Shown: piece after piece, positions 6,616 to 14,314 of the stretch
Position numbering within the stretch: the stretch's first letter is position 1
How the letters are laid out: every line of letters starts with the position of its first letter
Source of the DNA: Rhodobacteraceae bacterium UBA6141
Lineage (GTDB): Bacteria; Pseudomonadota; Alphaproteobacteria; Rhodobacterales; Rhodobacteraceae
Direction of reading: 5' to 3'
Assembly: GCA_002423245.1 (NCBI GenBank)
Contig: DIVD01000017.1
Location: 1-20,432, forward strand
DNA length: 20,432 bases
Notes under the pieces: model-generated
The model's database searches: none
The model's input: the letters and a program-made list of their open reading frames with translations, nothing else
What the model was told of the DNA's origin: nothing
Program-made: the position numbers and the translations under genes

Positions 6616-8429
6616 TGTGCGGCATCGTGGGGGTTCTGGGCGACCATGAGGTTGCGCCCATCATCGTCGAGGCGTTGAAGCGGCTGGAATATCGCGGCTA
6701 TGATTCCGCCGGCATCGCCACCGTCCATCAGGGAAGGCTCGACCGGCGCCGCGCGGTGGGCAAGCTGGTCAACCTGTCGGACCTTCTGGTGCATGACCCG
6801 CTTCCCGGCAAGGCCGGCATCGGCCATACCCGCTGGGCGACGCATGGCGCGGCCACGGTCGGCAATGCGCATCCGCACCGCTCGGGCCGCGTCGCCGTGG
6901 TGCATAACGGCATCATCGAGAATTTCCGCGAGCTGCGCGCCGAGCTTGCCGCCGCCGGGCTTGCCGCGCACACCGAAACCGATACCGAAACCGTGGCGAT
7001 GCTGGCGCGGCTGCACATGGACCGCGGCCTGCCCCCGCGCGAGGCGGCGGTGGCGACGCTTGGCCAGCTTCAGGGCGCCTTCGCGCTGCTGTTCCTGTTC
7101 GAGGGCGAGGACAACCTGCTGGTTGCCGCGCGCAGGGGCAGCCCGCTGGCGATCGGGCATGGCGATGGCGAGATGTTCGTCGGCTCGGACGCGATCGCGC
7201 TGGCGCCGCTGACCGACCGCATCACCTATCTCGAAGAGGGCGACCATGCCTTCATCACCCGCGCGGGCGCCGAGATCTTCGATGCAGGCGGCCACCGCGT
7301 CCAGCGCGAGATGCAGCGCATCGCGCTCGATGCCGCGCGGATCGAGAAGGCGGGCTACAAGCATTTCATGGCCAAGGAAATCGCCGAGCAGCCGGTGGTG
7401 CTTGGCGATGCGATCCGCCACTATGTGCGGGACGGTGCGATCAACCTGCCCGAGGCGCTGGAGTTCACCGGCGTGGACCGGCTGACGCTGGTGGCCTGCG
7501 GCACCGCCAACTATGCCTGCATGGTGGCGAAATACTGGTTCGAAACGCTCGCCGGCCTGCCCTGCGACGTGGATATCGCCAGCGAGTTCCGCTATCGCGA
7601 GCCGCCGATGTCGCCCGCATCCGTCGCGATCTTCGTCAGCCAGTCGGGCGAGACGGCGGACACCCTCGCCGCGCTGCGCTATGCGCGGGGCAAGGTGGCG
7701 CAGATCGTGTCGGTGGTGAACGTGCCCACCTCCTCCATCGCGCGGGACAGCGATGTTGCGCTGCCGATCCTTGCCGGGATCGAGGTCGGCGTTGCCTCGA
7801 CCAAGGCCTTCACCTGCCAGCTTGCCGTGCTGGCGCTGCTGGCGCTGAAGGCGGCGGCCGACCGGGGGCGGATCGACGCCGCCGCGCTGGCGGCGCATCT
7901 GGGCGATCTGGCGCTGCTGCCGGGGCTGCTCAATCAGGCGCTGGCGCGGTCGGATGAAATCGCGGGGCTGGCCGACCGTCTGGCCGAGGCGCAGGACGTG
8001 CTGTTCCTCGGGCGCGGCGCGATGTATCCGCTGGCGCTCGAAGGCGCGCTGAAGCTCAAGGAGATCAGCTACATCCATGCCGAGGGCTATGCCTCCGGCG
8101 AGCTGAAGCACGGCCCCATCGCGCTGATCGACCGGATGGTGCCGGTGGTGGTGATGGCCCCGCATGACCGGCTGTTCGACAAGACCGTGTCGAACATGCA
8201 GGAAGTGATGGCCCGCCACGGGCAGGTGCTGCTGATGACCGACAGCCGCGGCGCCGCGGCGGCCGGGGAAGGCACCTGGCACACGCTGGTGATGCCGACG
8301 GTGCCAGACCTCCTTGCGCCGATCCTCTATGCGCTGCCCGCGCAGTTGCTGGCCTATCACACCGCCGTCGCCAAGGGCACCGACGTGGACCAGCCGCGCA
8401 ACCTTGCAAAATCGGTGACGGTCGAATGA
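6615..8429 (+). CDS. glmS: glutamine-fructose-6-phosphate aminotransferase (isomerizing)
   Basis: A 604-residue GlmS (E. coli 609), which makes glucosamine-6-phosphate from fructose-6-phosphate and glutamine, the first committed step to UDP-GlcNAc. The protein begins MCGIVGVLG, with Cys2 the N-terminal nucleophile of the class II glutaminase after Met removal; other glutaminase motifs are LEYRGYDSAGIA, GHTRWATHG and NGIIENF. Two SIS domains follow, shown by ACGTANYA, VSQSGETADTLAALR and GRGAMYPLALEGALKLKEIS; ASGELKHGPIALID carries the fructose-phosphate site His, and the conserved C-terminus is NLAKSVTVE. It is complete. It is coupled to glmU upstream, and its TGA overlaps the ATG of the next gene (ATGA). 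No glmS ribozyme is possible in a leader of its own because there is no intergenic space. Confidence 0.97.
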   Translation: MCGIVGVLGDHEVAPIIVEALKRLEYRGYDSAGIATVHQGRLDRRRAVGKLVNLSDLLVHDPLPGKAGIGHTRWATHGAATVGNAHPHRSGRVAVVHNGIIENFRELRAELAAAGLAAHTETDTETVAMLARLHMDRGLPPREAAVATLGQLQGAFALLFLFEGEDNLLVAARRGSPLAIGHGDGEMFVGSDAIALAPLTDRITYLEEGDHAFITRAGAEIFDAGGHRVQREMQRIALDAARIEKAGYKHFMAKEIAEQPVVLGDAIRHYVRDGAINLPEALEFTGVDRLTLVACGTANYACMVAKYWFETLAGLPCDVDIASEFRYREPPMSPASVAIFVSQSGETADTLAALRYARGKVAQIVSVVNVPTSSIARDSDVALPILAGIEVGVASTKAFTCQLAVLALLALKAAADRGRIDAAALAAHLGDLALLPGLLNQALARSDEIAGLADRLAEAQDVLFLGRGAMYPLALEGALKLKEISYIHAEGYASGELKHGPIALIDRMVPVVVMAPHDRLFDKTVSNMQEVMARHGQVLLMTDSRGAAAAGEGTWHTLVMPTVPDLLAPILYALPAQLLAYHTAVAKGTDVDQPRNLAKSVTVE

Positions 8430-9100
8430 GCCCGGCTGAGGCGCTGGCCGAGCTTGCCGCCGCGGGCGATGCGGGCCGCGCCGAGGCTGCCGCCGCCCAT
8501 CACAAGACCGCCCGCCGCTATCTTGGCGTGCCGGTGCCGGTGATCGACGCGATGGCGCGGCGCTGGCGCGAGGGGCTGGAGGTCGGGCCGCGCTGCGCGC
8601 TGGCCAGCGGGCTGTGGCAGTCGGACATTCACGAGGCGCGGATTGCGGCGGCGAAACTGCTGACGCAGGCGCGGATCCGCGAGGATGGCCCGGTCTGGGA
8701 GCTGATCGCCGCGTGGGTGCCCGAGTTCGACGGCTAGGCGATTGCCGATCAGGTCTGCGCGGCCGGCGGGCGGCGGCTGGTGGCGGAGCCCTCGCGGCTG
8801 GATGAGGTCGAGGGCTGGACGCACAGCCCGCTGATCTGGGCGCGGCGCGCGGCGCTGGTGGTGACGCTGCCCTGGACGCGGCAGAACCATCCCCGCCCCG
8901 CCGATCTGGCGGTGCGCGAGCGGGTGCTGGGCTGGGCGGCGGGCCATGCCGCCGACCCGGACCCGTCCATCCAGAAGGCGGTGGCCTGGTGGCTGCGCGA
9001 CCTGTCGCGGCACGATGCGGACCGGGTGCGCACCTGGCTTGCCGAACATGGCGGGCGGCTCAAACCCTGGGCGATGCGCGAGGCGATGACGCATCTGTAA
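8426..9100 (+). pseudogene. AlkD-like DNA alkylation repair protein, interrupted by an in-frame amber codon
   Basis: One frame from 8426 to 9100 encodes 224 codons of a DNA alkylation repair (AlkD-type HEAT-like) protein plus a TAA stop, interrupted only by TAG at 8735-8737 (codon 104). The upstream part has the family segment HHKTARRYLGVPVPVIDAMA and WQSDIHEARIAAAKLL and ends at VPEFDG. After the stop the frame resumes with AIADQVCAAGGRRL, SPLIWARRAALVV and DPSIQKAVAWWLRDLSRHDA, ending REAMTHL. Related proteins carry Trp at the stop position (FD-x-W-AIAD), so TGG to TAG by one transition explains it. The family removes alkylated purine bases from DNA. The start overlaps the glmS stop by ATGA. 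Truncation at 103 residues should abolish activity unless there is amber read-through; a sequencing error is also possible. Confidence 0.85.
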
Positions 9101-9145
9101 GGCGGGGACGGGGCAGGAAGGGTGGCAGCGCCCGTCCCTCCCGCC
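9101..9145 (+). terminator. imperfect GC-rich hairpin between the repair gene and moaA
   Basis: The arms GGCGGGGACGGGGC (9101-9114) and GCGCCCGTCCCTCCCGCC (9128-9145) pair with a 3-nt bulge and one unpaired base, around a 13-nt loop. The hairpin begins at the base after the repair-gene stop and is followed by a pyrimidine-rich stretch (CCTTGCCCCCTTCCCCTT) rather than a T-tract. It could end the glmU-glmS transcript or slow it before moaA; it does not resemble a Moco riboswitch as I know it. Confidence 0.35.
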
Positions 9146-9195
9146 GGACACGCGTTCCCCTTGCCCCCTTCCCCTTCTGCGCCTACCTTTCCAGG

Positions 9196-10197
9196 ATGCA
9201 GCCGCTCATCGACCCCTTCGCCCGGCCCATCAGCTACCTGCGCGTGTCGGTGACCGATCGCTGCGATTTCCGCTGCACCTATTGCATGGCCGAGCACATG
9301 CAGTTCCTGCCGCGCAAGGATCTGCTGACGCTGGAAGAGCTTGACCGGCTCTGTTCGGCCTTCGTCGGGCTGGGGGTGGAAAAGCTGCGCATCACCGGCG
9401 GCGAGCCGCTGGTGCGGCGCGATATCCTGACCTTCTTTCGCGCCATGTCGCGGCATCTGGAGAGCGGCGCGCTGAAGGAACTGACGCTGACCACCAATGG
9501 CAGCCAGCTTGCGCGCTTCGCGGCCGAGCTCGCGGCGGCGGGGGTGCGGCGGGTCAATGTCTCGCTCGACACGCTGGACGAGGCGAAGTTCGCCGCCGTC
9601 ACCCGCTGGGGCCGCCTGCCGCAGGTGCTGGAGGGTATCCGCGCCGCGACCGCCGCCGGGCTGAAGGTCAAGATCAACGCCGTGGCGCTGAAGGGTTTCA
9701 ACGAGGCGGAGCTGTTCGCGCTTGTGGACTGGTGCGCCGGCGAGGGGCATGATCTGACCTTCATCGAGGTGATGCCGATGGGCGAGATGGGCGAGGAGTT
9801 GCGGCTTGGGCAGTACTGGCCGCTGAAGGATCTGCGCGCGCGGCTGGCCGAACGCTTCACCCTCGTCGATCTGGCCGAGCGCACGGGCGGGCCCGCGCGC
9901 TATGTGCGGCTGGCGGAGACGGGGCAGAGAATCGGCTTCATCACCCCGCTGACCCACAACTTCTGCGAAAGCTGCAACCGGGTGCGGCTGACCTGCACCG
10001 GCGAGCTTTACATGTGCCTTGGTCAGGAAGACAGCGCCGACCTGCGCGCGCCGCTGCGCGCCGGCCCCGATGACGCGGTAGTGGACCGGGCGATCCGCGC
10101 CGCCATCGCCCGCAAGCCGAAGGGCCATGATTTCGACTATTCCCGCCAGCGCGTCGCCGGGCAGATGACCCGGCACATGAGCCATACCGGCGGCTGA
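9196..10197 (+). CDS. moaA: GTP 3',8-cyclase (molybdenum cofactor biosynthesis protein A)
   Basis: A 333-residue radical SAM enzyme catalysing the first step of molybdopterin synthesis: GTP to 3',8-cyclo-7,8-dihydro-GTP, later converted to cPMP by MoaC. The N-terminal [4Fe-4S]-SAM cluster motif is CDFRCTYC (Cys23, Cys27, Cys30), followed by LRITGGEPLVRRD and VNVSLDTLD. The second, C-terminal cluster motif is FCESCNRVRLTC with a further Cys in LYMCLGQ (C-X2-C-X13-C). The protein ends with the Gly-Gly tail needed by MoaA. The ATG at 9196 is chosen because the conserved N-terminus (PLIDPFARPISYLRVSVTDR) starts there; AGG directly abuts the ATG and no spaced Shine-Dalgarno is visible. No other moa/moe genes are in the window. 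The DUF1810 gene starts one base after its stop. Confidence 0.96.
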   Translation: MQPLIDPFARPISYLRVSVTDRCDFRCTYCMAEHMQFLPRKDLLTLEELDRLCSAFVGLGVEKLRITGGEPLVRRDILTFFRAMSRHLESGALKELTLTTNGSQLARFAAELAAAGVRRVNVSLDTLDEAKFAAVTRWGRLPQVLEGIRAATAAGLKVKINAVALKGFNEAELFALVDWCAGEGHDLTFIEVMPMGEMGEELRLGQYWPLKDLRARLAERFTLVDLAERTGGPARYVRLAETGQRIGFITPLTHNFCESCNRVRLTCTGELYMCLGQEDSADLRAPLRAGPDDAVVDRAIRAAIARKPKGHDFDYSRQRVAGQMTRHMSHTGG

Positions 10198-10198
10198 G

Positions 10199-10618
10199 AT
10201 GAACCTGCAACGCTTTCACGAGGCGCAGGCGGGCAGCTACGCCACCGCGCTTGCCGAACTCAAGGCCGGGCGGAAGCAAAGCCACTGGATGTGGTTCATC
10301 TTCCCCCAGCTTGCCAGCCTCGGCCGGTCGGGCACCGCGAAGTTCTACGGCATCGCCGATCTGGCCGAGGCGCGGGCCTACCTTGCCGATCCGGTGCTTG
10401 GCCCGCGTCTGATCGCCTGCGCCGAGGCGGTGCTGAGCCATCCGGGGCGCAGCGCCGAAGCCATTCTCGGCCCGGTGGATGCGCTGAAACTGCGCTCCTC
10501 GGCCACGCTTTTTGCACTGGCGCAGCCGGGTTCCGCGGCGGCGCGGGTCATGCAGGAGGTGCTGGACACCTTCCATGGCGGCGAGCCTTGCCCTCTGACC
10601 GTGGCCGCGCTCGCCTGA
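10199..10618 (+). CDS. DUF1810 family protein
   Basis: A 139-residue soluble protein of the DUF1810 family (sometimes misleadingly labelled calpastatin). The hallmark segment SHWMWFIFPQLASLGRSG (about residues 28-46) is followed by KFYGIADLAEARAYLADPVLG and KLRSSATLFA, and the protein ends near GGEPCPLTVAALA. The length is full for the family, and there is no signal peptide or membrane segment. To my knowledge no firm biochemical function is established. The ATG sits one base after the moaA stop (TGA-G-ATG), so expression is probably coupled to moaA; a functional link to Moco is not implied. Its stop is four bases from the stop of the converging amidohydrolase gene. Confidence 0.88.
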   Translation: MNLQRFHEAQAGSYATALAELKAGRKQSHWMWFIFPQLASLGRSGTAKFYGIADLAEARAYLADPVLGPRLIACAEAVLSHPGRSAEAILGPVDALKLRSSATLFALAQPGSAAARVMQEVLDTFHGGEPCPLTVAALA

Positions 10619-10630
10619 CCCGTCAGGCGA
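10611..10630. repeat. 20-bp palindrome containing both convergent stop codons
   Basis: TCGCCTGAC-CC-GTCAGGCGA is a perfect inverted repeat with a 2-nt centre. The TGA stop of the DUF1810 gene (10616-10618) and, on the other strand, the TGA stop of the amidohydrolase gene (10623-10625) are its mirror-image halves. Only four bases separate the two genes. As RNA it can form a compact GC-rich hairpin, so it may serve as a minimal bidirectional 3' end; no T-tract follows. Confidence 0.5.
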
Positions 10631-11789
10631 CCGGCATCCGCGCCTCGGCCATGCCGGCATACCAGCTTGCCCCGAAGGGGATCGCCTCATCGTCGAAGGT
10701 ATATTCCGGGTGGTGCAGCATCGCGCTGTCGCCGTTGCCAAGGAAGATATAGGCGCCGGGGCGCTCGTTCAGCATGTAGCTGAAATCCTCGGCCGCCATC
10801 TGCGGGGCGACATCGGCATCGACCCGGCCCGACACGGCCTCGGCCACCTTCAGCGCATGAGCGGTCGGCGCGGGCGCGTTCACCGTCACCGGATAGCCGC
10901 GCCGGTAGCTGACCCAGGCCGCCGCCCCGAGCGCGGCGGCGGTGCCCTCGGCGATCTCGGACAGGCGGCGCTCGACGTAATCCTGCACCTTCGGATCCAT
11001 CGTGCGCACCGTGCCCTTCAGCACCACCTGCTGCGGGATCACGTTATGCGCCGTGCTGTCGGTCGCGACGGTGCAGACCGAGACCACCGCCGCCTTCAGC
11101 GGGTCCACCCCGCGCGAGGCGATGGTCTGCAGCGCGACGATGACATGCGCGGCCACCACCGTGGTGTCGATACAGTCATGCGGTTTGGCGGCATGGCCGC
11201 CCCTGCCCGTCACCACGATCTCGAACTGGTCGGCGGCGGCCATGATCGCGCCCGTCCGGATCGCGAAGCTGCCGACGGGGATGCCGGGCATGTTGTGCAT
11301 CCCGTAAACCTCGTGAATGCCGAAGCGGTCCAGCATCCCGTCCGCCACCATCTCGCGCCCGCCGCCGCCGCCCTCTTCGGCGGGCTGGAAGATCAGCGCC
11401 ACGGTGCCGTCGAAGTTGCGCGTCTCGGCGAGGTATCTCGCCGCCCCCAGCAGCATCGCGCTGTGCCCGTCATGGCCGCAGGCATGCATCCTGCCCGGCA
11501 CTTTCGAGGCATAGGCAAGCCCCGTCGCCTCGTGGATCGGCAGCGCGTCCATGTCGGCGCGCAGGCCGATGACCTTCCCCGCGCTGTCGGTCCGGCCCCG
11601 GATGAGCCCGACAACCCCGGTGCGGCCGATGCCCTCCACCACCTCGTCGCAGCCGAACTCGCGCAGCAGCGCCGCCACCTTGCCGGCGGTGCGCTGCACG
11701 TCGAACATCAGTTCGGGATGTTCATGGAAATCGTGGCGCCAGGCGATGATGTCCGGCAGGAGTTCGGCAAGGCGGTTCTTGACGGGCAT
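10623..11789 (-). CDS. M20D-family amidohydrolase (hippurate hydrolase / N-acyl-amino acid amidohydrolase type)
   Basis: A 388-residue zinc/manganese amidohydrolase of peptidase family M20D, the group of hippurate hydrolases, N-acyl-L-amino acid and IAA-amino acid hydrolases. It starts with the family segment IIAWRHDFHEHPELMFD (residues 14-30). Metal-binding Cys104 and His106 are in MHACGHDGH, the catalytic pair Glu138-Glu139 in FQPAEEGGGGG and His165 in YGMHNMPG; the dimerisation-domain sequence TGRGGHAAKPHDCIDTTVVA follows, and the last metal-site region is QMAAEDFSYM and LHHPEYTFDD. No signal peptide is present, so it is cytoplasmic. It is the last gene of the minus-strand operon, 15 bp after the FAD oxidoreductase; only a poorly spaced AAAGG precedes it. 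It probably hydrolyses an imported N-acyl or peptide-like compound; the exact substrate is unknown. Confidence 0.9.
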   Translation of the reverse strand: MPVKNRLAELLPDIIAWRHDFHEHPELMFDVQRTAGKVAALLREFGCDEVVEGIGRTGVVGLIRGRTDSAGKVIGLRADMDALPIHEATGLAYASKVPGRMHACGHDGHSAMLLGAARYLAETRNFDGTVALIFQPAEEGGGGGREMVADGMLDRFGIHEVYGMHNMPGIPVGSFAIRTGAIMAAADQFEIVVTGRGGHAAKPHDCIDTTVVAAHVIVALQTIASRGVDPLKAAVVSVCTVATDSTAHNVIPQQVVLKGTVRTMDPKVQDYVERRLSEIAEGTAAALGAAAWVSYRRGYPVTVNAPAPTAHALKVAEAVSGRVDADVAPQMAAEDFSYMLNERPGAYIFLGNGDSAMLHHPEYTFDDEAIPFGASWYAGMAEARMPVA

Positions 11790-11804
11790 CGGGCGGAGGG
11801 CCTT

Positions 11805-13148
11805 TCAGAGCGAGGGGCCAGGGGTGACGGGCGAGCCATCGGCAAAGCGCGACAGGCGGAAGCGCGCCAGATCATGCGCCGGATCGCGCCCCTGCACCAG
11901 ATCGGCCACGACGCGGCCCACGCCGGGGCCGATGCCGAAGCCGTGCCCGCTCATCCCCGTGGCGATGGTCAGGCCGGGAACGGCGGCGGCATGGTCGATC
12001 ACCGGGACCGCATCGGGCATCGTGTCGATCATCCCGGCCCAGGCGCAGTCGATCCTGACCTCGCCAAGCTGCGGGAAAGCGGCGGCGAACCTCGCGCGGA
12101 TCTCCTCCACCATGCGGGCATTCGGCGCGGGATCCAGCACCCGCAGCGCCTCGAACGGGCCGGGGCGCGAGGCGTCCCATTTGCGCGGCGTCGTCCAGGC
12201 GTCGGGATAGCCGCGCGGGGCCATCGGCAGGAAGCGCGTGCCCGACAGGTCGGCCCGGATCTGCGGCCAGAAGGCGCGCAGGTGGCGGAAGGCGTCGGGG
12301 CCGATGAACATCTCATGGAACACACCGGGCGCAAGCGTGTAGCGGCCATCGGCGCGGCGGCGGAAGGCAAGGCTCTTGTCCGAGGCGGCGCCGGCGAACA
12401 CCTCTGGCAGCACCTGCGTCGCGGCGACGGTGGAGCGCACCGAAAGCTGCGGCAGATGCACCCCGTGCGCCCGCGCGAACAGGCCCGACCATGCGCCGCC
12501 CGCCAGCACCACCCGGTCGCAGGCGATGCGGCCCGCTTCGCTCAGCACCCCCGCGATCCGGCCCGCCGCGATGTCCAGCGCCCGCACCGCGCACTCCTCG
12601 CGGATCGCCGCCCCCGCCTCTGCCGCCCGCCGCGCCAGCAGCGGCACCGCGGCCCAGGGCTCGGCCTGCCCGTCGGAGGCCGTCCACAGCGCCGAGATCC
12701 AGCCGGCATCCCCCGGCACCATCGCCTGCATCTCGGCGCGGGACAGCATCCGAGTGTCCAGCCCGTGCGCGGCGGCATGGGGCAGCCATGAGTCGTATTT
12801 CGCCGCCTGCGCCTCGGTGCGCGCCAGATACATCACCCCCGCCTGCCGGTAGCCAAGGCCGGGGCCGACCTCCGCCGCCAGATCCTGCCAGATCCGCCGC
12901 GCCTCGATCATCACCGGCAGTTCCGCCGGGTCGCGGCCCTGCTGGCGGATCCAGCCCCAGTTGCGGCTGGACTGCTCGCCCGCGATGCGGCCCTTTTCCA
13001 GCAGCACCACCCGTTGCCCGGCGCGGGCGAGAAAGAGCGCGGTCATCACGCCGACGATGCCGCCGCCGATCACCGCCACGTCGCAGGCTTGGGGCAGCGG
13101 CGCGGCATGGGTCACGGGGCTGTCCGCGCGGATCGGGAACGGCATCAT
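11805..13148 (-). CDS. DAO-family FAD-dependent oxidoreductase
   Basis: A 447-residue flavoenzyme of the D-amino acid oxidase/DadA superfamily. The Rossmann motif VIGGGIVGVMTALFLARAG (GxGxxG at residues 28-33) is followed by VVLLEKG with the ribose-binding Glu51, then EQSSRNWGWIRQQGRDP, a segment typical of a proteobacterial amine/amino-acid oxidoreductase subgroup. The C-terminal FAD contacts are WAGMIDTMPDAVPVID and ATGMSGHGFGIGPGVGRVVA. No signal peptide is seen. The start at 13148 overlaps the argE-like stop (ATGATGA), so an ATG one codon later is equally possible; the open frame upstream is antiparallel shadow. Flanked by two M20 hydrolases and a peptide-type importer, it probably oxidises an amine or amino-acid product of those hydrolases. 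A sarcosine, D-amino acid or opine-type substrate is possible but not shown. Confidence 0.85.
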   Translation of the reverse strand: MMPFPIRADSPVTHAAPLPQACDVAVIGGGIVGVMTALFLARAGQRVVLLEKGRIAGEQSSRNWGWIRQQGRDPAELPVMIEARRIWQDLAAEVGPGLGYRQAGVMYLARTEAQAAKYDSWLPHAAAHGLDTRMLSRAEMQAMVPGDAGWISALWTASDGQAEPWAAVPLLARRAAEAGAAIREECAVRALDIAAGRIAGVLSEAGRIACDRVVLAGGAWSGLFARAHGVHLPQLSVRSTVAATQVLPEVFAGAASDKSLAFRRRADGRYTLAPGVFHEMFIGPDAFRHLRAFWPQIRADLSGTRFLPMAPRGYPDAWTTPRKWDASRPGPFEALRVLDPAPNARMVEEIRARFAAAFPQLGEVRIDCAWAGMIDTMPDAVPVIDHAAAVPGLTIATGMSGHGFGIGPGVGRVVADLVQGRDPAHDLARFRLSRFADGSPVTPGPSL

Positions 13149-14311
13149 TGCGAAAGCTGCTCCACCACACGCTGCATGAAGGCCCATCCCGCCTCGAACT
13201 GCGCCAGCTCGATATATTCGTCGGGCTTGTGCGCCTGCTCGATGTCGCCCGGCCCGCAGACCGCCGCCGACCAGCCGCTCCGCTGGAAATGCCCCGCCTC
13301 GGTGCCATAGCTCACGACATGGCTGGCGTTGTCGCCCGTAAGCCGGCGCATCAGCGCCTCGGCCGCGCCGCCCGGTTCGGGCAGCAGCGGCGGCACGGTG
13401 AAATAGCGCTCCAGCGTGATGTCGGCCTCGGGGCGCACCGCCTGCATCCCGGCGCGAATCTCGGCGGCCTTCGCCTCGGCGGCGGCCACCCAGTCCTCGA
13501 TCTCCTCGCCCGGCACGACGCGGACATCGAGTCCCATCCGGCACTCGCCCGCGGTGATGTTGTGGGCGGTGCCGCCGGCGATGGTGCCGACATGCAGCGT
13601 GGTCCAGGGCGGCACGAAGGCGGCGGCGCGCGGGCCGGGGGTGCGGGCGCGGTTCGCGGCGTTCTGTGCGTTGGCCCAGCAGATCAGCGTCGCCGCCTCC
13701 ATGATCGCGTTGACGCCGGTGTGCATGATCGAGGAATGCACCTCGAAGCCCTTCACATGCACCTTGAAGGCGGTGCTGCCCTTGTGGCCCGTCACCACCT
13801 TCATCATCGAGGGTTCGCCCACGATCACCGCCTCGGGCGCGGGCAGGCTCGCCGCCATCTCCTCGACCATGGCGCGGCAGCCCTCGCAGCCAAGCTCCTC
13901 GTCATGGCTGAGCGCGAGCATCAGCGGCCGCCTGATCCCGGCGCCGATCGCCAGCGGCACCGCCGCCAGCGCCAGCGCGACAAAGCCCTTCATGTCCACC
14001 GCGCCGCGCCCGTAAAGCCGCCCGCCGCGTTCCTCCAGCACCCAGGGATCGCCGGACCAGTGCTGCCCGTCCACCGGCACCACATCGGTATGGCCCGACA
14101 GCACCACCCCGCCCGGCACCAGCGGCCCGATCACCGCATAGAGGCTGGCCTTGCTGCCATCCGCGTTCGGCACGCGGCGGCTTTCGACGCCGTGGCTGGC
14201 AAGGTAGCCCTCCACCCAGTCGATCAGCGGTAGGTTGCTGTCGCGGCTCACCGTCGGGAACGACACGAGCTTTGCGAGAATCTCTCGCGGCGACAGGTGC
14301 ATGGGGGGCAT
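13145..14311 (-). CDS. argE: acetylornithine deacetylase-type M20 hydrolase (ArgE-like)
   Basis: A 388-residue metallohydrolase of peptidase family M20A that looks most like N-acetylornithine deacetylase. The metal-site motif LSGHTDVVPVDGQHW gives His74 and Asp76, GRGAVDMKG gives Asp106, SHDEELGCEG gives the catalytic base Glu138 and ligand Glu139, and VGEPSMM gives Glu166; the C-terminal ligand should be His361 in QAHKPDEYIE. It is complete. The ATG at 14311 lies three bases after the ABC ATPase stop, with another ATG at codon 4. Alphaproteobacteria usually make arginine through ArgJ and carry several ArgE paralogues. In this operon, with a peptide importer, a second M20 enzyme and a flavoprotein, it more likely removes an acyl group from an imported compound than serves arginine synthesis. 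Confidence 0.85.
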   Translation of the reverse strand: MPPMHLSPREILAKLVSFPTVSRDSNLPLIDWVEGYLASHGVESRRVPNADGSKASLYAVIGPLVPGGVVLSGHTDVVPVDGQHWSGDPWVLEERGGRLYGRGAVDMKGFVALALAAVPLAIGAGIRRPLMLALSHDEELGCEGCRAMVEEMAASLPAPEAVIVGEPSMMKVVTGHKGSTAFKVHVKGFEVHSSIMHTGVNAIMEAATLICWANAQNAANRARTPGPRAAAFVPPWTTLHVGTIAGGTAHNITAGECRMGLDVRVVPGEEIEDWVAAAEAKAAEIRAGMQAVRPEADITLERYFTVPPLLPEPGGAAEALMRRLTGDNASHVVSYGTEAGHFQRSGWSAAVCGPGDIEQAHKPDEYIELAQFEAGWAFMQRVVEQLSQ

Positions 14312-14314
14312 TGT

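Noticed and set aside
6615..6700. Possible glmS ribozyme
   Set aside because: glmS overlaps the glmU stop and has no leader; the ribozyme is also essentially confined to Gram-positive bacteria.
6363..8360. 665-codon open frame on the minus strand opposite glmS
   Set aside because: It lies entirely antisense to glmU/glmS with His/Arg/Gln-rich composition and no recognisable motif.
8780..9100. Separate 106-codon gene starting at a GTG
   Set aside because: It is in the same frame as, and continues, the AlkD-like protein beyond the amber codon. It has no ribosome site and is better read as the second half of one broken gene.
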